Assembly (NCBI RefSeq): GCF_027409185.1
Contig: NC_084474.1
Span: 94,889,505-94,953,504 of the forward strand
Direction of reading: 5' to 3'
Length of the DNA stretch: 64,000 nt
Origin: Cynocephalus volans
Lineage: Eukaryota > Chordata > Mammalia > Dermoptera > Cynocephalidae
Under the pieces are notes generated by a model, which saw only the letters and a program-made list of their open reading frames with translations, was not told the origin of the DNA and did not search any database. How positions within the stretch are numbered: the stretch's first letter is position 1; every line of letters begins with the position of its first letter. Below, in pieces: positions 10,714-22,342 of the stretch. The position numbers were made by a program, and so were the translations under genes.

Positions 10714-13700
10714 GATCACCACCATGGCCTCCCACTGTCATCACCATCACCATGACCTCCCACTGTCATCACCGTCACCATCACCATGACCTCCCACTGT
10801 CATCACTGTCACCATCACCATGACCTCCCACTGTCATCACCATCACCATGACCTCCCACTGTCATCACCGTCACCATCACCATGACCTCCCACTGTCATC
10901 ACCGTCACCATCACCATGACCTCCCACTGTCATCACTGTCACCATCACCATGACCTCCCACTGTCATCACCGTCACCATCACCATGGCGTCCCCACTGTC
11001 ATCACCGTCACCATCACCATGGCATCCCCACTGTCATCACCATAACCATCACCATGGCCTCCCACTGTCATCACCACCACCATCACCATGGCCTCCCCAC
11101 TGTCATCACCACCACCATCAGCATCACCATCACCATGGCCTCCCACTGTCATCACCACCACCATCACCATCACCATCACCATGGCCTCCCACTGTCATCA
11201 CCACCACCATCACCATGGCATCCTCACTTTCATCACCATCACCATCATCATGGCCTCCCACTGTCATCACCACCACCATCACCATGGCGTCCTCACTGTC
11301 ATCACTATCACCATCACCATGGCCTCCCCACTGTCATCACCATCACCATCACCATCACCATGGCCTCCCACTGTCATCACCATCACCATCACCATCACCA
11401 TGGCCTCCAACTGTCACCACCACCACCATCACCATGGCATCCTCACTGTCATCACCACCACCATCACCATGGCATCCTCACTGTCATCACCATCACCATG
11501 GCCTCCCCACTGTCACCACCATCACCATCACCATCACCATGGCCTCCCCTCTGTCATCACCATCACCATCACCATCACCATGGCCTCCCACTGTCATCAC
11601 CATCACCATGGCCTCCCCACTGTCATCACCATCACCATCACCATGGCCTCCCACTGTCATCACCGTCACCATCACCATGGCCTCCCACTGTCATCACCGT
11701 CACCATCACCATGGCATCCTCACTGTCATCACCACCACCATCACCATGGCATCCCCACTGTCATCACCATCACCATCACCATGGCCTCCCCACTATCATC
11801 ACCATCACCATCACCATGGCCTCCCCACAGTCATCACCACCACCATCACCATGGGGTCCTCACTGTCATCACCATCACCATCACCATGGCCTCCCCACTA
11901 TCATCACCATCACCATCACCATGGCCTCCCACTGTCATCACCACCACCATCACCATGGCCTCCTCACTGTCATCACCATCACCATCACCATGGCCTCCCA
12001 CTGTCATCACCACCACCATCACCATGGCCTCCTCACTGTCATCACCATCACCATGGCCTCCCCACTGTTATCACCATCACCATCACCATCACCATCACCA
12101 TTGCCTCCCACTGTCATCACCACCACCATCACCATCACCATCACTATGGCCTCCCACTGTCATCACCACCACCATCACCATGGCATCCTCACTGTCATCA
12201 CCATCACCATCACCATGGCCTCCCACTGTCATCACCACCACCATCACCATGATGTCCTCACTGTCATCACCATCACCATGGCCTCCCCACTGTCATCACC
12301 ATCACCATCACCATCACCATGGCCTCCCACTGTCATCACCACCACAATCACCATGACGTCCTCACTGTCATCACCATCACCATGGCCTCCCCACTGTCAT
12401 CACCATCACCATCACCATGGCCTCCCCACTGTCATCACCATCACCATCACCATCACCATGGCCTCCCACTGTCATCACCATCACCATTGCCTCCCACTGT
12501 CATCACCACCATCATCACCATCACCATCACTATGGCCTCCCACTGTCATCACCACCACCATCACCATGGCATCCTCACTGTCATCACCATCACCATCACC
12601 ATGGCCTCCCACTGTCATCACCACCACCATCACCATGATGTCCTCACTGTCATCACCATCACCATGGCCTCCCCACTGTCATCACCATCACCATCACCAT
12701 GGCCTCCCACTGTCATCACCACCACAATCACAATGACGTCCTCACTGTCATCACCATCACCATGGCCTCCCCACTGTCATCACCATCATCATCACCATCA
12801 CCATGGCCTCCCCACTGTCATCACCATCAGCATCACCATCACCATGGCCTCCCACTGTCATCCCCACCACCATCACCATGGCATCCTCACTGTCATCACC
12901 GTCACCATCACCATGGCTTCCTCACTGTCATCACCACCACCATCACCATGGCCTCCCCACTGTCATCACCACCACCATCACCATCACCATGGCCTCCCCA
13001 CTGTCATCACCATCACCATCACCATCACCATGGCCTCCCACTGTCATCCCCACCACCATCACCATGGCATCCTCACTGTCATCACCATCACCATCACCAT
13101 GGTCTCCCACTGTCATCACCACCACCATCACCATGGCGTCCTCACTATCATCACCATCACCATGGTCTCCCCACTGTCATCACCATCACCATCACCATCA
13201 CCATGGCCTCCCACTGTCATCACCATCACCATCACCATGGCCTCCCCACTGTCATCACCATCACCATCACCATGGCCTCCCACTGTCATCACCGTCACCA
13301 TGACCATGGCGTCCCACTGTCATCACCGTCACCATCACCATGGCATCCTCACTGTCATCACCATCACCATCACCATGGCCTCCCACTGTCATCACCACCA
13401 CAATCACCATGGCGTCCTCACTGTCATCACCATCACCATGGCCTCCCCACTGTCATCACCATCACCATCACCATCACCATGGCCTCCCCATTGTCATCAC
13501 CATCACCATCACCATGGCATCCCCACTGTCATCACCATCACCATCACCATGGTCTCCCACTGTCATCACCGTCACCATGACCATGGCGTCCCACTGTCAT
13601 CACCACCACCATCACCATGGCATCCTCACTGTCATCACCACCACCATCACCATGGCCTCCCCACTGTCATCACCACCACCATCACCATCACCATCACCAT

Positions 13701-14765
13701 GGCCTCCCCACTGTCATCACCATCACCATCACCATCACCATGGCCTCCCACTGTCATCACCACCACCATCACCATGGCATCCTCACTGTCATCACCACCA
13801 CCATCACCATGGCGTCCTCACTGTCATCACCATCACCATCACCATGGCCTCCCCACTGTCATCCCCACCACCATCACCATCACCATCACCATGGCCTCCC
13901 CACTGTCATCACCATCACCATCACCATCACCATGGCCTCCCACTGTCATCACCACCACCATCACCATCACCATCACTATGGCCTCCCACTGTCATCACCA
14001 CCACCATCACCATGGCATCCCCACTGTCATCACCATCACCATCACCATCACCATGGCCTCCCCACTGTCATCACCATCACCATCACCATCACCATGGCCT
14101 CCCACTGTCATCACCATCACCATCACCATGGCCTCCCCACTGTCATCACCATCACCATCACCATCACCATGGCCTCCCACTGTCATCACCACCACCATCA
14201 CCATGGCCTCCCCACTGTCATCACCATCACCATCACCATGGCCTCCCCACTGTCATCACCATCACCATCACCATCACCATCACCATGGCATCCTCACTGT
14301 CATCACCACGACCATCACCATGGCGTCCTCACTGTCATCACCATCACCATCACCATGGCCTCCCACTGTCATCACCACCACCATCACCATCACCATCACC
14401 ATCACCATGGCCTCCTACTGTCATCACCACCACCATCACCATCACCATCACCATGGCCTCCCACTGTCATCACCACCACCATCACCATCACCATCACCAT
14501 GGCCTCCCACTGTCATCACCACCACCATCACCATCACCATCACCATGGCCTCCCACTGTCATCACCACCACCATCACCATCACCATCACCATGGCCTCCC
14601 ACTGTCATCACCACCACCATCACCATGGCCTCCCACTCTCATCACCACCACCATGGCATCCCACTCTCATCACCACCACCATGGCCTCCCACTCTCATCA
14701 CCATCACTGTGGCCTCCCAAACTTTCCTCACCATCACCATGGTGTCCCCACTGTCATCATCATCT
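10714..14765. repeat. 4-kb CAT/ATCACC minisatellite (His-rich frames)
   Basis: Units read ATGGCCTCCCACTGTCATCA followed by a variable number of CCATCA or CCACCA blocks, then the next ATGGC. Unit length varies from about 30 to 55 bp, and I estimate about 100 units. Variants cluster. The first units (10750-10980) carry ATGACCTCC, while later ones carry ATGGCCTCC, ATGGCATCC or ATGGCGTCC. A larger period is visible: the block 12145-12265 recurs at 12531-12651 (386-bp offset, 380 bp slightly further on). All three plus frames are open over hundreds of codons and give His-runs, Ser-Pro or Ile-Thr texture. The frame rotates wherever CTCCC alternates with CTCCCC. The minus strand gives Met-Val and Gly-Asp texture. 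Frames up to 841 codons here are repeat shadows, and no homologous protein is recognised. Confidence 0.95.
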
Positions 14766-15530
14766 GCACCACCACTGTCAACACTATCACTGTTACCACC
14801 ACTCACCATCAGTCCCATCATCAATGTCTTCCTTATCACTGTGAAACCACAGTCATGACCACCTTTATTATCGCCATGGTCACCTCAATTTCAGGTTGCT
14901 TTGTGGCTGGCCATGTATTTTACCAATGAAAGACAAGGGCTTTGAGGGAGATAGTTCTGGGTTGACATCTCAGACATGCTCATTACTGTCTATGTTAACC
15001 TTGGGCATGTTTTGGCATTTGCTTTTCTAATTAGTGAGGAGGAGAGGTGCTCCAGTCCATACCTCTGTTTCCTGTGACATGACAACTTTCAAAATGGCAT
15101 ACTGGCTGCCTGACCCTCTGGAGGTTGTGGGCTAGGCTGGCTGTCCTGTGGCTCCATCCCCTCATTTGAGCCACACAGAGGGACTCCTGGGAGCACGTGA
15201 ATCACGGGATGAGAGCTTGGCTGATCCAGTGTCTAGGATGATACCCTGTCACCAAGTCTCCAAAAGATTCCACTTGTTTCAAAGATCAGATGAAACCACA
15301 GCTGGGAGCAGCTCCTGAGCAGGGCTGGCATGGGGGCACCGGCGCTCTTGGAATGGCTGTGGAAGCTCACCCTCGGGGGAGCACAGCTTCTAGCCCATGT
15401 TTCCACACACAGGCTGGGAAGACCCTTCTGCCACTAAGAGGAAAGTTTCTCTCTCCATGAGTACCAGAGCTAAGGGGGTCTGGTGAGTTTTGAGGCATTT
15501 GCTGAAATGCCCATTGTGTGCTCTGACATC
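14766..15530. other. Degenerate CAT edge, then unique DNA
   Basis: From 14766 to about 14880 the minisatellite decays into loose CAT/ACC-rich sequence. From about 14900 the DNA is unique, less GC-rich, and carries no repeat or gene that I recognise. Confidence 0.55.
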
Positions 15531-15539
15531 TGACCAGTA

Positions 15540-15675
15540 AGAGCGAACCTGTCAGTGCTGCAAGCTCCTAACAGTGGTGACTGGCACCCCTGAGAGGAGG
15601 GTGGAGAGGATTAAATCAGGCCGTGCCTGGCCTGTGAAGTGTTAGCCGCCTCAGCTGTTATTACAGTGATTATCA
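15540..15675 (+). repeat. MIR SINE 3' part
   Basis: GAGAGGATTAAATCAGGCCG, then GTGCCTGGCCTGTGAAGTGT and a CTGTTATTACAGTGATTATC tail, matches the 3' half of MIR (gaggattaaatgagttaata, gtgcctggcacatagtaagc, gttattattat). Confidence 0.65.
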
Positions 15676-15924
15676 TTGGACTGCATTTGCGCTGGCTTTG
15701 GCTTGAGTCTCCTACTGAAAAAACTCCACGGCCATCAAGCCTCTCCCAGCCTGAGGCAGGCACATGGCACTGGCAGACTGGCAGGAGAGTGTAGGGGGCA
15801 ATGAGGGGCATTTGAGGGAGCAATGAACCATGCCCATTCCTGAGGGCCCTCCTCCTGTCCTTCGAGGTCTGGTTCTGGGTCCCCTTGTGCAGGACACCTT
15901 CTGACTCCAAGAGATGTTCTCTGC

Positions 15925-16065
15925 CCTGGGCTCCCACAGACCCTGGCACCCCCTGAACATTTATCATGCTGTGAACTCATTGTCTGTCCAGCCTGGCAGC
16001 ACCGTGAGGGCAGAGACTGTGACCTGCTCATGCCTAAGTGACACACCTGGCACAGCCCTCATGGT
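15925..16065 (+). repeat. LINE2 3' end fragment
   Basis: GCACCGTGAGGGCAGAGACT and CACCTGGCACAGCCCTCATG match the L2 3' end (ctccatgagggcagggactt, gcctggcacatagtaggcgc). It is ancient and non-coding. Confidence 0.65.
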
Positions 16066-16334
16066 GGATAGCCACCATGGCCTCCTTCAGAGGCGGTTGT
16101 GGTGTCATCACAGCCTCCTGCCTCCATCCAGGGGTTCGGACAGCAGACACCCCTCTCAGGCTGCTTCGCTCAGCTTTGTGCACAGCAGGGGCCCCAGAAC
16201 CACCTGGCCCGAGTCTGAAACTCAGACCTGGGATCTGCCCAACCTCCTGACTGGGCCCAGCTTCCAGGATGGTGAGGGATCCCGAGGTGCCAAGGCAGCA
16301 GGCGGGCAGCAGCAGCTCAGCAAGTGAAACCCAC
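16066..16334. other. Unique DNA, nothing recognised
   Basis: Short unique stretch with no repeat family, RNA gene or credible exon recognised. It leads directly into the AT-rich island at 16335. Confidence 0.5.
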
Positions 16335-16645
16335 GCCTGTCAAGCCTCCCAAGGACAATGTGGTTTTGTCCTTCTTGTTTCTAATTAAAAAGAATTAGTC
16401 AGCGGAGTGACACGTTTATGGCGAGTGCCAAATGACATTACTGCCCCGCTGCATGAATAAAACGAGAGGAGAGCAGATTCCCACACGGCGGGGGACTGGC
16501 GTGGAATCTCGTTCTCAGAGAATAATGGTGTGGAAGCCCAGGCTACTTCCCAAATTAACTAATTACTCACTAGACATTTTTTCTGGCTCCCATCCCTCCC
16601 CCTCCTTCTCGCCCACCCTCCTTTTTCCATCTTTGGCTGGGCCAG
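16335..16645. promoter_or_regulatory. Candidate conserved non-coding element (enhancer-like)
   Basis: This AT-richer block has several homeodomain-type TAATTA/ATTA cores. They include the inverted repeat CTAATTAAAAAGAATTAG (16381-16398) and CAAATTAACTAATTACTCAC (16551-16570), with further ATTA or ATAAT motifs at about 16436 and 16521. Clusters like this inside GC-rich unique DNA are typical of developmental enhancers. That is inference only, and conservation across species would be needed to support it. No transcription start or gene is visible beside it. Confidence 0.3.
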
Positions 16646-17302
16646 ACAAAAAAGAAATGGCACCATGTGTCAGCACTGTGTAGGATGCTCCTCGGTCCCC
16701 TCCCCCATCACAGGAAAGGCCACTGAGGGTGAGGTATGGGAGGGGCCCCTAGAGAGGAGAGGACAGAACTGGGCCCAGGACCCAGCAGTGTGACTCCCCA
16801 GCCAGGGGAGGGTCTGCCACACAAGGAGGCTTTGGGCTCAGCCTGGTCACTTCTCCTCTGGTGTTGGTTTTCTTCAGTGGACAGTGGGAGCGTTAAGCCA
16901 ACGTGTCTTTCTTATTCGGCTGTCACCTGCCTCGGGTAAACAGGACAAGTGAGACATCCAGGAATGGGGCTGAAGCCCCCTCCAACCTGCTCTGGAGTGA
17001 AAGCAACAGCACATTCTCTCTTGCAAGCGCCTACAGGGGACCAAAGAGAAAAGACAACTGAGTGCAGCAGCAGAGGGTCATGCTGGCCCCTTGGCCTTTG
17101 TGTCTCTTTCTGGGCAGATGGAGAGGGGCCTGGGGCCACGCTACGGCCTCCATGGAGGACAGTCTTTAAGAGACTGAAGGTAATTTCTTCTTCCAGCCTA
17201 TACCTGGAGCAGGGGCTTGGCAGAAAGGCAGGGCCTGAATCCACAGTCAGCTGAGCCAGTTTCATAACAAGTTCCCAGTCCACTCAGGGCCTCAGAGCCT
17301 GA
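16646..17302. other. Unique DNA, nothing recognised
   Basis: I see no repeat family, RNA gene or credible exon. Confidence 0.5.
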
Positions 17303-17558
17303 CGGTCATCATCACCATCGTGACACCCATCTGGCCAACATCCTCATCACTTCCACCAAAATCAAATCTTGCCATTGCCAATTCCAGCACTGACACAAAT
17401 GGCCTCATCACCATCGTCAACCCCATCACCTTTGACACCACCATGATGATTATCAGTCATCACCCTCATCATCACCATTGTCATTACCATTATCATCCCA
17501 TCATCACCATCACCATCATCATCATCCCATCATTATCATCATCACCATCACCATCTTC
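17303..17558. repeat. CAT-rich microsatellite, left part
   Basis: Starting as scattered TCATCACCATCG motifs, the tract becomes nearly pure ATC/CAT triplets from about 17450 to 17558. It then stops abruptly at the start of the LTR and resumes at 17981. Confidence 0.85.
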
Positions 17559-17980
17559 TGTGGATTGAATTGTGTCCCCCATAGTTGAATATATTAGAAA
17601 CTTAATCCCCACTGTGGCAGTGTTAAAAGGGTGGGAAATCCTATTATGGTAATTGAAAGGTGGGGACTTGAGGAGGTGATTGGATTGTGAAGACTGTACC
17701 TTTGTGAATGGATTGATCCATTCTTGGCATAATGGGAGTAGTTCTGGTGGTTTTAAAAGGAAAGTGAATGAGGAGGTTAGTCTCTCTCTCTGCTCTGCCT
17801 TTCTCACCATGTGACACCCTGTGTTGCCGTAAAGCCACCAACAAAGAAGACACTCACTAGATGTGTTCTCTGGACTTTGGACTTCCCAGTCTCTGAAACT
17901 GTAAGCAATAGATATAGTTCCATTACAAATTACCCAGTTTCAGATATTTCTATTATAAGCAACAGAAACAGACTAGTACA
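17559..17980 (+). mobile_element. Solo ERVL-MaLR-type LTR (old endogenous retroviral relic)
   Basis: The element begins TGTGGATTGAATTGTGTCCC and ends AACAGACTAGTACA. It thus has the 5' TG and 3' CA ends of an LTR and the entry and exit motifs of the mammalian MaLR LTRs (MST/MLT1-like). The length of 422 bp fits that group. Internal landmarks include a CTCTCTCTCTGCTCTGCCTT stretch and a CTTTGGACTTCCCAGTCTCT segment. There is no internal coding region, so it is a solo LTR. The flanking five bases (TCTTC on the left, TCATC on the right) match at four of five, which is weak evidence in a triplet repeat. It sits inside the CAT microsatellite. Subfamily is not resolved. Confidence 0.8.
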
Positions 17981-18880
17981 TCATCATCTTCACCACCATC
18001 ACCATCATCATCATCATCGTCACTATCATCATCACCATCACCATCATCATCACCATCACCATCATCACCACCATCATCACCATCATCACTATCGTCATCA
18101 CCATCACCATCATCATCATCATCACCACCATCATCATCATCCCCATCATCATCCCCATCATCATCACCACCATCACCATCACCACCACCACCATCATCAC
18201 CACAATCACCACTATCACCATCACCATCATCATCATCACCATCACCACCATCACCATCATCACCATCACCACCATCACCACCACCATCATCACCACCACC
18301 ACCACCATCACCATCACCACCACCATCACCACCATCACCATCACCATTATCACCACCATCACCACCATCACCACCACCACCATCACCACCATCACCACCA
18401 TCACCATCACCACCACCATCACCACCATCAGCATCATCATCACCATCATCACCATTTTCAGCAACAGCATCACCGTCCTCACCACCATCATTGCCATCAC
18501 TATTGTCATCATCACCATCACAGTCATCGTCATCACCATGCTCTCCATCACCTTCAAAAACACTGTCATGATTGTCACCATTATCATCACCACCATCATG
18601 CCCATTACCATCATTATAATATCACCATCACCATCATCACTATCATTGATGCCACCTCCACATCATCACACCATCATGGTCGTCATTGTCATCATCATCA
18701 TCATCATCATCATCACTACTATCATGGCCACCTTTTCCACCATCATCTTCATCAAGATCATCCTCATTGCCACCACTCTTATCTTTATTGTCACCATCAA
18801 CATTATTATTGTCACCATCAACATCATTATTGTCACAACTACTACCCTCATCACTTGCATCACCAATATTCTTGACACCC
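17981..18880. repeat. CAT-rich microsatellite, right part
   Basis: Dense CAT, CAC and ATC triplets run from 17981 to about 18720, giving a long His-run frame on the plus strand and a Met-Val frame on the minus strand. The remainder to about 18880 is decayed ATCATTATTGTCACC-type sequence. It is the continuation of the tract at 17303-17558. Confidence 0.9.
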
Positions 18881-21090
18881 AACACCCCTCCCCATCATGG
18901 CTATACTCATGATCTGTGTTCCTCCTCCCATCCATCCATCTTGTCTGCCCCTAACTTTCTACTCTCCATCCAGCAATCCATCCCTCAGTCTCTGCCCCGC
19001 TTGCCCATCCACCCTTTGATGTCCAAGGGTGGATGAGATCGAACTGCAGTCCTCACAGAGCCCAACATGTGTGGACCTCTGACACACCACCCTCCAGGAG
19101 CTCTAAAAGTGTGCACGGGGTCTCGGGGGCCATCAGGAGAAACGCTGGTACTGCTGGGCTTTGGGGACAAGCCTGAGCAGCTACTGAGGCGTGGGTGGAT
19201 GGTGAGTGTGGCCAGGCAGTGGGCAGCTGTGTGAGCTTGGGAGACTGTCCCACAGAGCCTTTCCCGTCTGTCAGTGGGCCCAGCAAGAAGGCAGCCCTGG
19301 GATCAGAAATGGGAAGATGTTGGAGGCCTGAGGTCCCTGGGAGTAGAAGCGCGTCTGCCGTGTCCTCAGTCACAGGGTCAGGTTCTTTGCTGCATTCCTC
19401 ATTTGCTTGTCAAAGGACCCTCCCATTGATTTGTGCTTTTCAGATTCAACACCTTATGAGTGACTTCGTTTGGTGACAGCAGGTGTTGGGGAAGTCCAGA
19501 AGTGATTGATAACATCTCTGCCCTTAAGGAGCTCCCGGTTTGTTCATGGGTAGCTCTTACCCAGGGCAGGCAGTGCTGAGAGCGGCAGAGTGTGCCATGT
19601 TCCATTCATCAGAAGTCTAGCTCACACTCACACTCAGCAAGAGACAGTTCAGCTCCTCCTTGAGTTCGACGCACCTAAGAACTTACGAACATTTAAGACA
19701 ACCACAAACAGCATCCACTAAAGGTGCTCTCCGAGATCTCCCCCCAGGCCAAGCCCAGCCCCCTGCTCTAACCCCTCATTGCCCACTCTTGAAAGGGAAA
19801 TGGAACAGGAAATACCTAACCCCAGATGCCACACTAGGTCTGCAGACCTGGGGCGCCAGCCTGGATGCCGTCCTCAGCCCTCTGGGTGCCAGCAGCAGTG
19901 GTGATGGCTGGATTGAGGTGACAGGTGGAGAGGACAGGGGGCTGGTCCTCCTTGCAAAGCTCCCTCCCTTGCATCTGGAAGGTCAGAACCTTGAGAGCTC
20001 CTGAGAGCTGGGACAAGTTCCGCAGAGCCCAGACCTCCAAGCCAGCCCAAGGGAGGAAATGGCCAGTGGCCAGCAGCTTCGTGCTGCACCCACAGGTGGG
20101 GGTGGTCCCCCTTTCCTTCCTTCTCCTTGAATTCCCCTGCGCAGGTCTGAATGGATGTGAGCTTTGCCCCTCTGTGAGCCTCCCTGTGTCTGGGGGCCTC
20201 CTGCCTGGGGGAGAGTGTGGAGAGGAGAGGAGGCACTCAGAGGAGGACCTTGTTCCTGGAAGGCAGTGAGGGAGGCTTGTGCAGAGGCCTGGCCTCGCAG
20301 CCGCCTCTGTGTAACATGGAGCAGCCACGTCACTCCCTGGGCTTCGGCCTCCTCCTCTGCTCCTGGGAAAGGAAACTCTGAGGTCCCAGGATGGAGATGA
20401 GGGGACAGGGTCTGGGACAGAGTGGGGGTGGGGTGAGAATAAACCCACCACCTCCCATGTTCTTGTTCCAGCATGTTCCGTGTGATTGACCCTCCAGGGT
20501 CAGGGCCAGGCCCTGAGAACTGTCCAGAGAAGAGGCCAGAACTGAGACCCCTGGAGGGACGGGTGGACCCCTGTCTGAGGTCAAACAGAACACCCACGAT
20601 GGGGCCAGGCCAGGGCACCCTAGGGAGAGAGGACGGGGTCCTGTCCCTGATCATGTGTACACATGTGGGCTCATGCACAACATGCAGATGTGCACACACT
20701 CCAGCCCCCCAGCTGGGCTTAGACCCACAAGTCCTCTCTGTCCCTCCCTGTCCCTTTCAGGGACATCAGTGACACAGCAGAACCACCCGAGAAGCCCTCC
20801 TGCAGCACTTTGGACAGGGCGGCTGCAGCTTGGGCTGTGCCAGAAGCGATGGACCATGTTCCCCTAACCAGGTGGCTAGCACCAAAGGAGGCACCTGCAG
20901 GGGTGCTGGAGCTCGCAGGGGGGCAAACAGTGACCTTGCTCTGTGTGGGCAAGGTCAGGGGGCAGGTCTGCAAGTGGGATCTCTCTCTCCTTGTGGCCCC
21001 AAGGCAAACGCACAAGGAGCCCTGAGTAAAAGTGCAGAGGGGGAGGAAGAGAGCTACCTGGTACTGCACTGGGAGGACCCAGGGTCATCT
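18881..21090. other. Unique non-coding DNA
   Basis: Short CCATCC motifs occur at about 18930-19000, and a faint MIR-like segment (CACGTCACTCCCTGGGCTTC) lies at about 20310-20345. Minus-strand frames of 205 and 238 codons overlap at 19834-20699. Both are Pro/Ser/Gly-rich, overlap plus-strand frames, and lack any recognised domain. I do not call them genes. Confidence 0.5.
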
Positions 21091-21094
21091 CTGC

Positions 21095-21150
21095 CCCTGG
21101 CCCCCTCAGGGTCCTCATCTGGAAAATGAGAGGGATGCTGTCTCCCCCTG
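21095..21150 (+). repeat. Short MIR SINE fragment
   Basis: CAGGGTCCTCATCTGGAAAA followed by TGAGAGGGATG resembles the MIR cagtttcctcatctgtaaaatgggga core. Only about 50 bp is recognisable. Confidence 0.5.
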
Positions 21151-22262
21151 AGGGGGTTGTTGGGGGTAAGGTCGGGGCATGGGCCACCCTGCGACTGTCT
21201 CCCACCCCTGTGAGGTCCACACCATACAGCCCAGATCTGCCCTCTCCCTGCCCCTGCGCTTGCAGCCAGGGGGCAGCGGCCAGTGTCTGGAGGCCAGAGC
21301 TCCCTCGCCAGAGCAGTGCCTGGGCTGAACAAGGGCGAGGGTTCTCGCTCTTCACACGTCTGACCACCCTGCCCCACACCCCCTTGAGCCATCAGAGGTT
21401 CACGATTGCTGTCAGGATAAAGCCGAAGGGCCACGGCCAGGGCCATAGCGAAGCAGAGCAAGCCCCACCCGAGGCCCATGCCCTCCAGGACGCAGCCCCA
21501 CTCCTCCTGGACCATGGCCCCACCCCCTCTGGCCCTTGTTCTCCAGGGTCTCTTCTGCCCTCTCCTCCCCCAGCTCCAATGTCCCCTCTGGGAAGGCCTT
21601 TGCCTGTTCTCTGCGTCCCCCAGCCCCTGTGCTCAGCCAGCGTGTGTCTGCAGGGCCCCTTGAGGAGGGGGCTGTGTCCTGTGAGCACAGGCACAGACAG
21701 GAACTCCTGCTCCTGAGCTGAGGGCCGCCCCAGCGGGGCTCTCTGTGATCACCCCCACTCTGGGCCCTCCCCATCCTACTTCACCACATCAAGAGAACCT
21801 CCTGACCCCTGCACTAAAGAGACCACTGGTCCCAGCTGGTGACTGGGAGAAGCCAAAGCCCAGGACTCCATGGTCTCTGAGGGGGGAGCCTGGAGTGGAG
21901 GGATCTTGGCTCTGGTCCCCTGGGTGCTCTGCCCACCCTAGGAGAAAGCAGCAGCCCTGGGTTTTCTCCCAGGAGCCACCTGGACAGGCTGGGGGTTCAA
22001 ACGTGGGACCCGAGGTGTGACACTCACACCCACCCCCGACAACACAGTGAGTCAGCTGCACGGTCACCGTCCACCCCCGGGACTGCTGAGTGTCACCCAG
22101 AGGGCCTGGAACTGCACTCAGTGTGGAGTTGTGGTGGGGGCGAGAGGAGGGGGATGTGCCCAGGGATAGTACTGAGTCACACGTGGGGGAGGAGACAGGA
22201 GGAGGCTTTTTGCTTCTCTAGGTTAAGAGCAAAACACACACATGGGGGCTCCCAGCTCCATG
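21151..22262. other. Unique GC-rich DNA, nothing recognised
   Basis: Overlapping frames of 91-196 codons lie on both strands with no recognisable product. Confidence 0.5.
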
Positions 22263-22342
22263 GGCATGGTCAGGACTCAGCATGTGACCAGAATCAGGGC
22301 TCAGCTTGTGACCAGGATCAGGACTCAGTGTGTGTCTGGGTT
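22263..22342. repeat. 24-bp tandem repeat, three copies
   Basis: Three consecutive units start CAGGACTCAGCATGTGACCA, CAGGGCTCAGCTTGTGACCA and CAGGACTCAGTGTGTGTCTG, each about 24 bp long. Divergence rises toward the last copy. It is a small, low-copy minisatellite. Confidence 0.75.

Noticed and set aside
10714..14765. CRISPR-like array (repeat plus variable spacer)
   Set aside because: Units have variable length, and the spacers are themselves ATCACC repeats. The context is mammalian with no cas genes.
10916..14929. Poly-His frames resembling a histidine-rich or zinc-binding protein
   Set aside because: The His runs come from CAT/CAC repeats, rotate into Ser-Pro and Ile-Thr when the C-count changes, and are duplicated in three frames.
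17811..18875. 354-codon frame with a normal-looking N-terminus and a long His tail
   Set aside because: The N-terminal part is translated from the MaLR-type LTR and the rest from the CAT microsatellite. Neither is a gene.
19834..20699. Minus-strand 205- and 238-codon frames as possible exons
   Set aside because: Compositionally Pro/Ser/Gly-rich, overlapped by plus-strand frames, and without a recognised domain or splice signals that I could defend.
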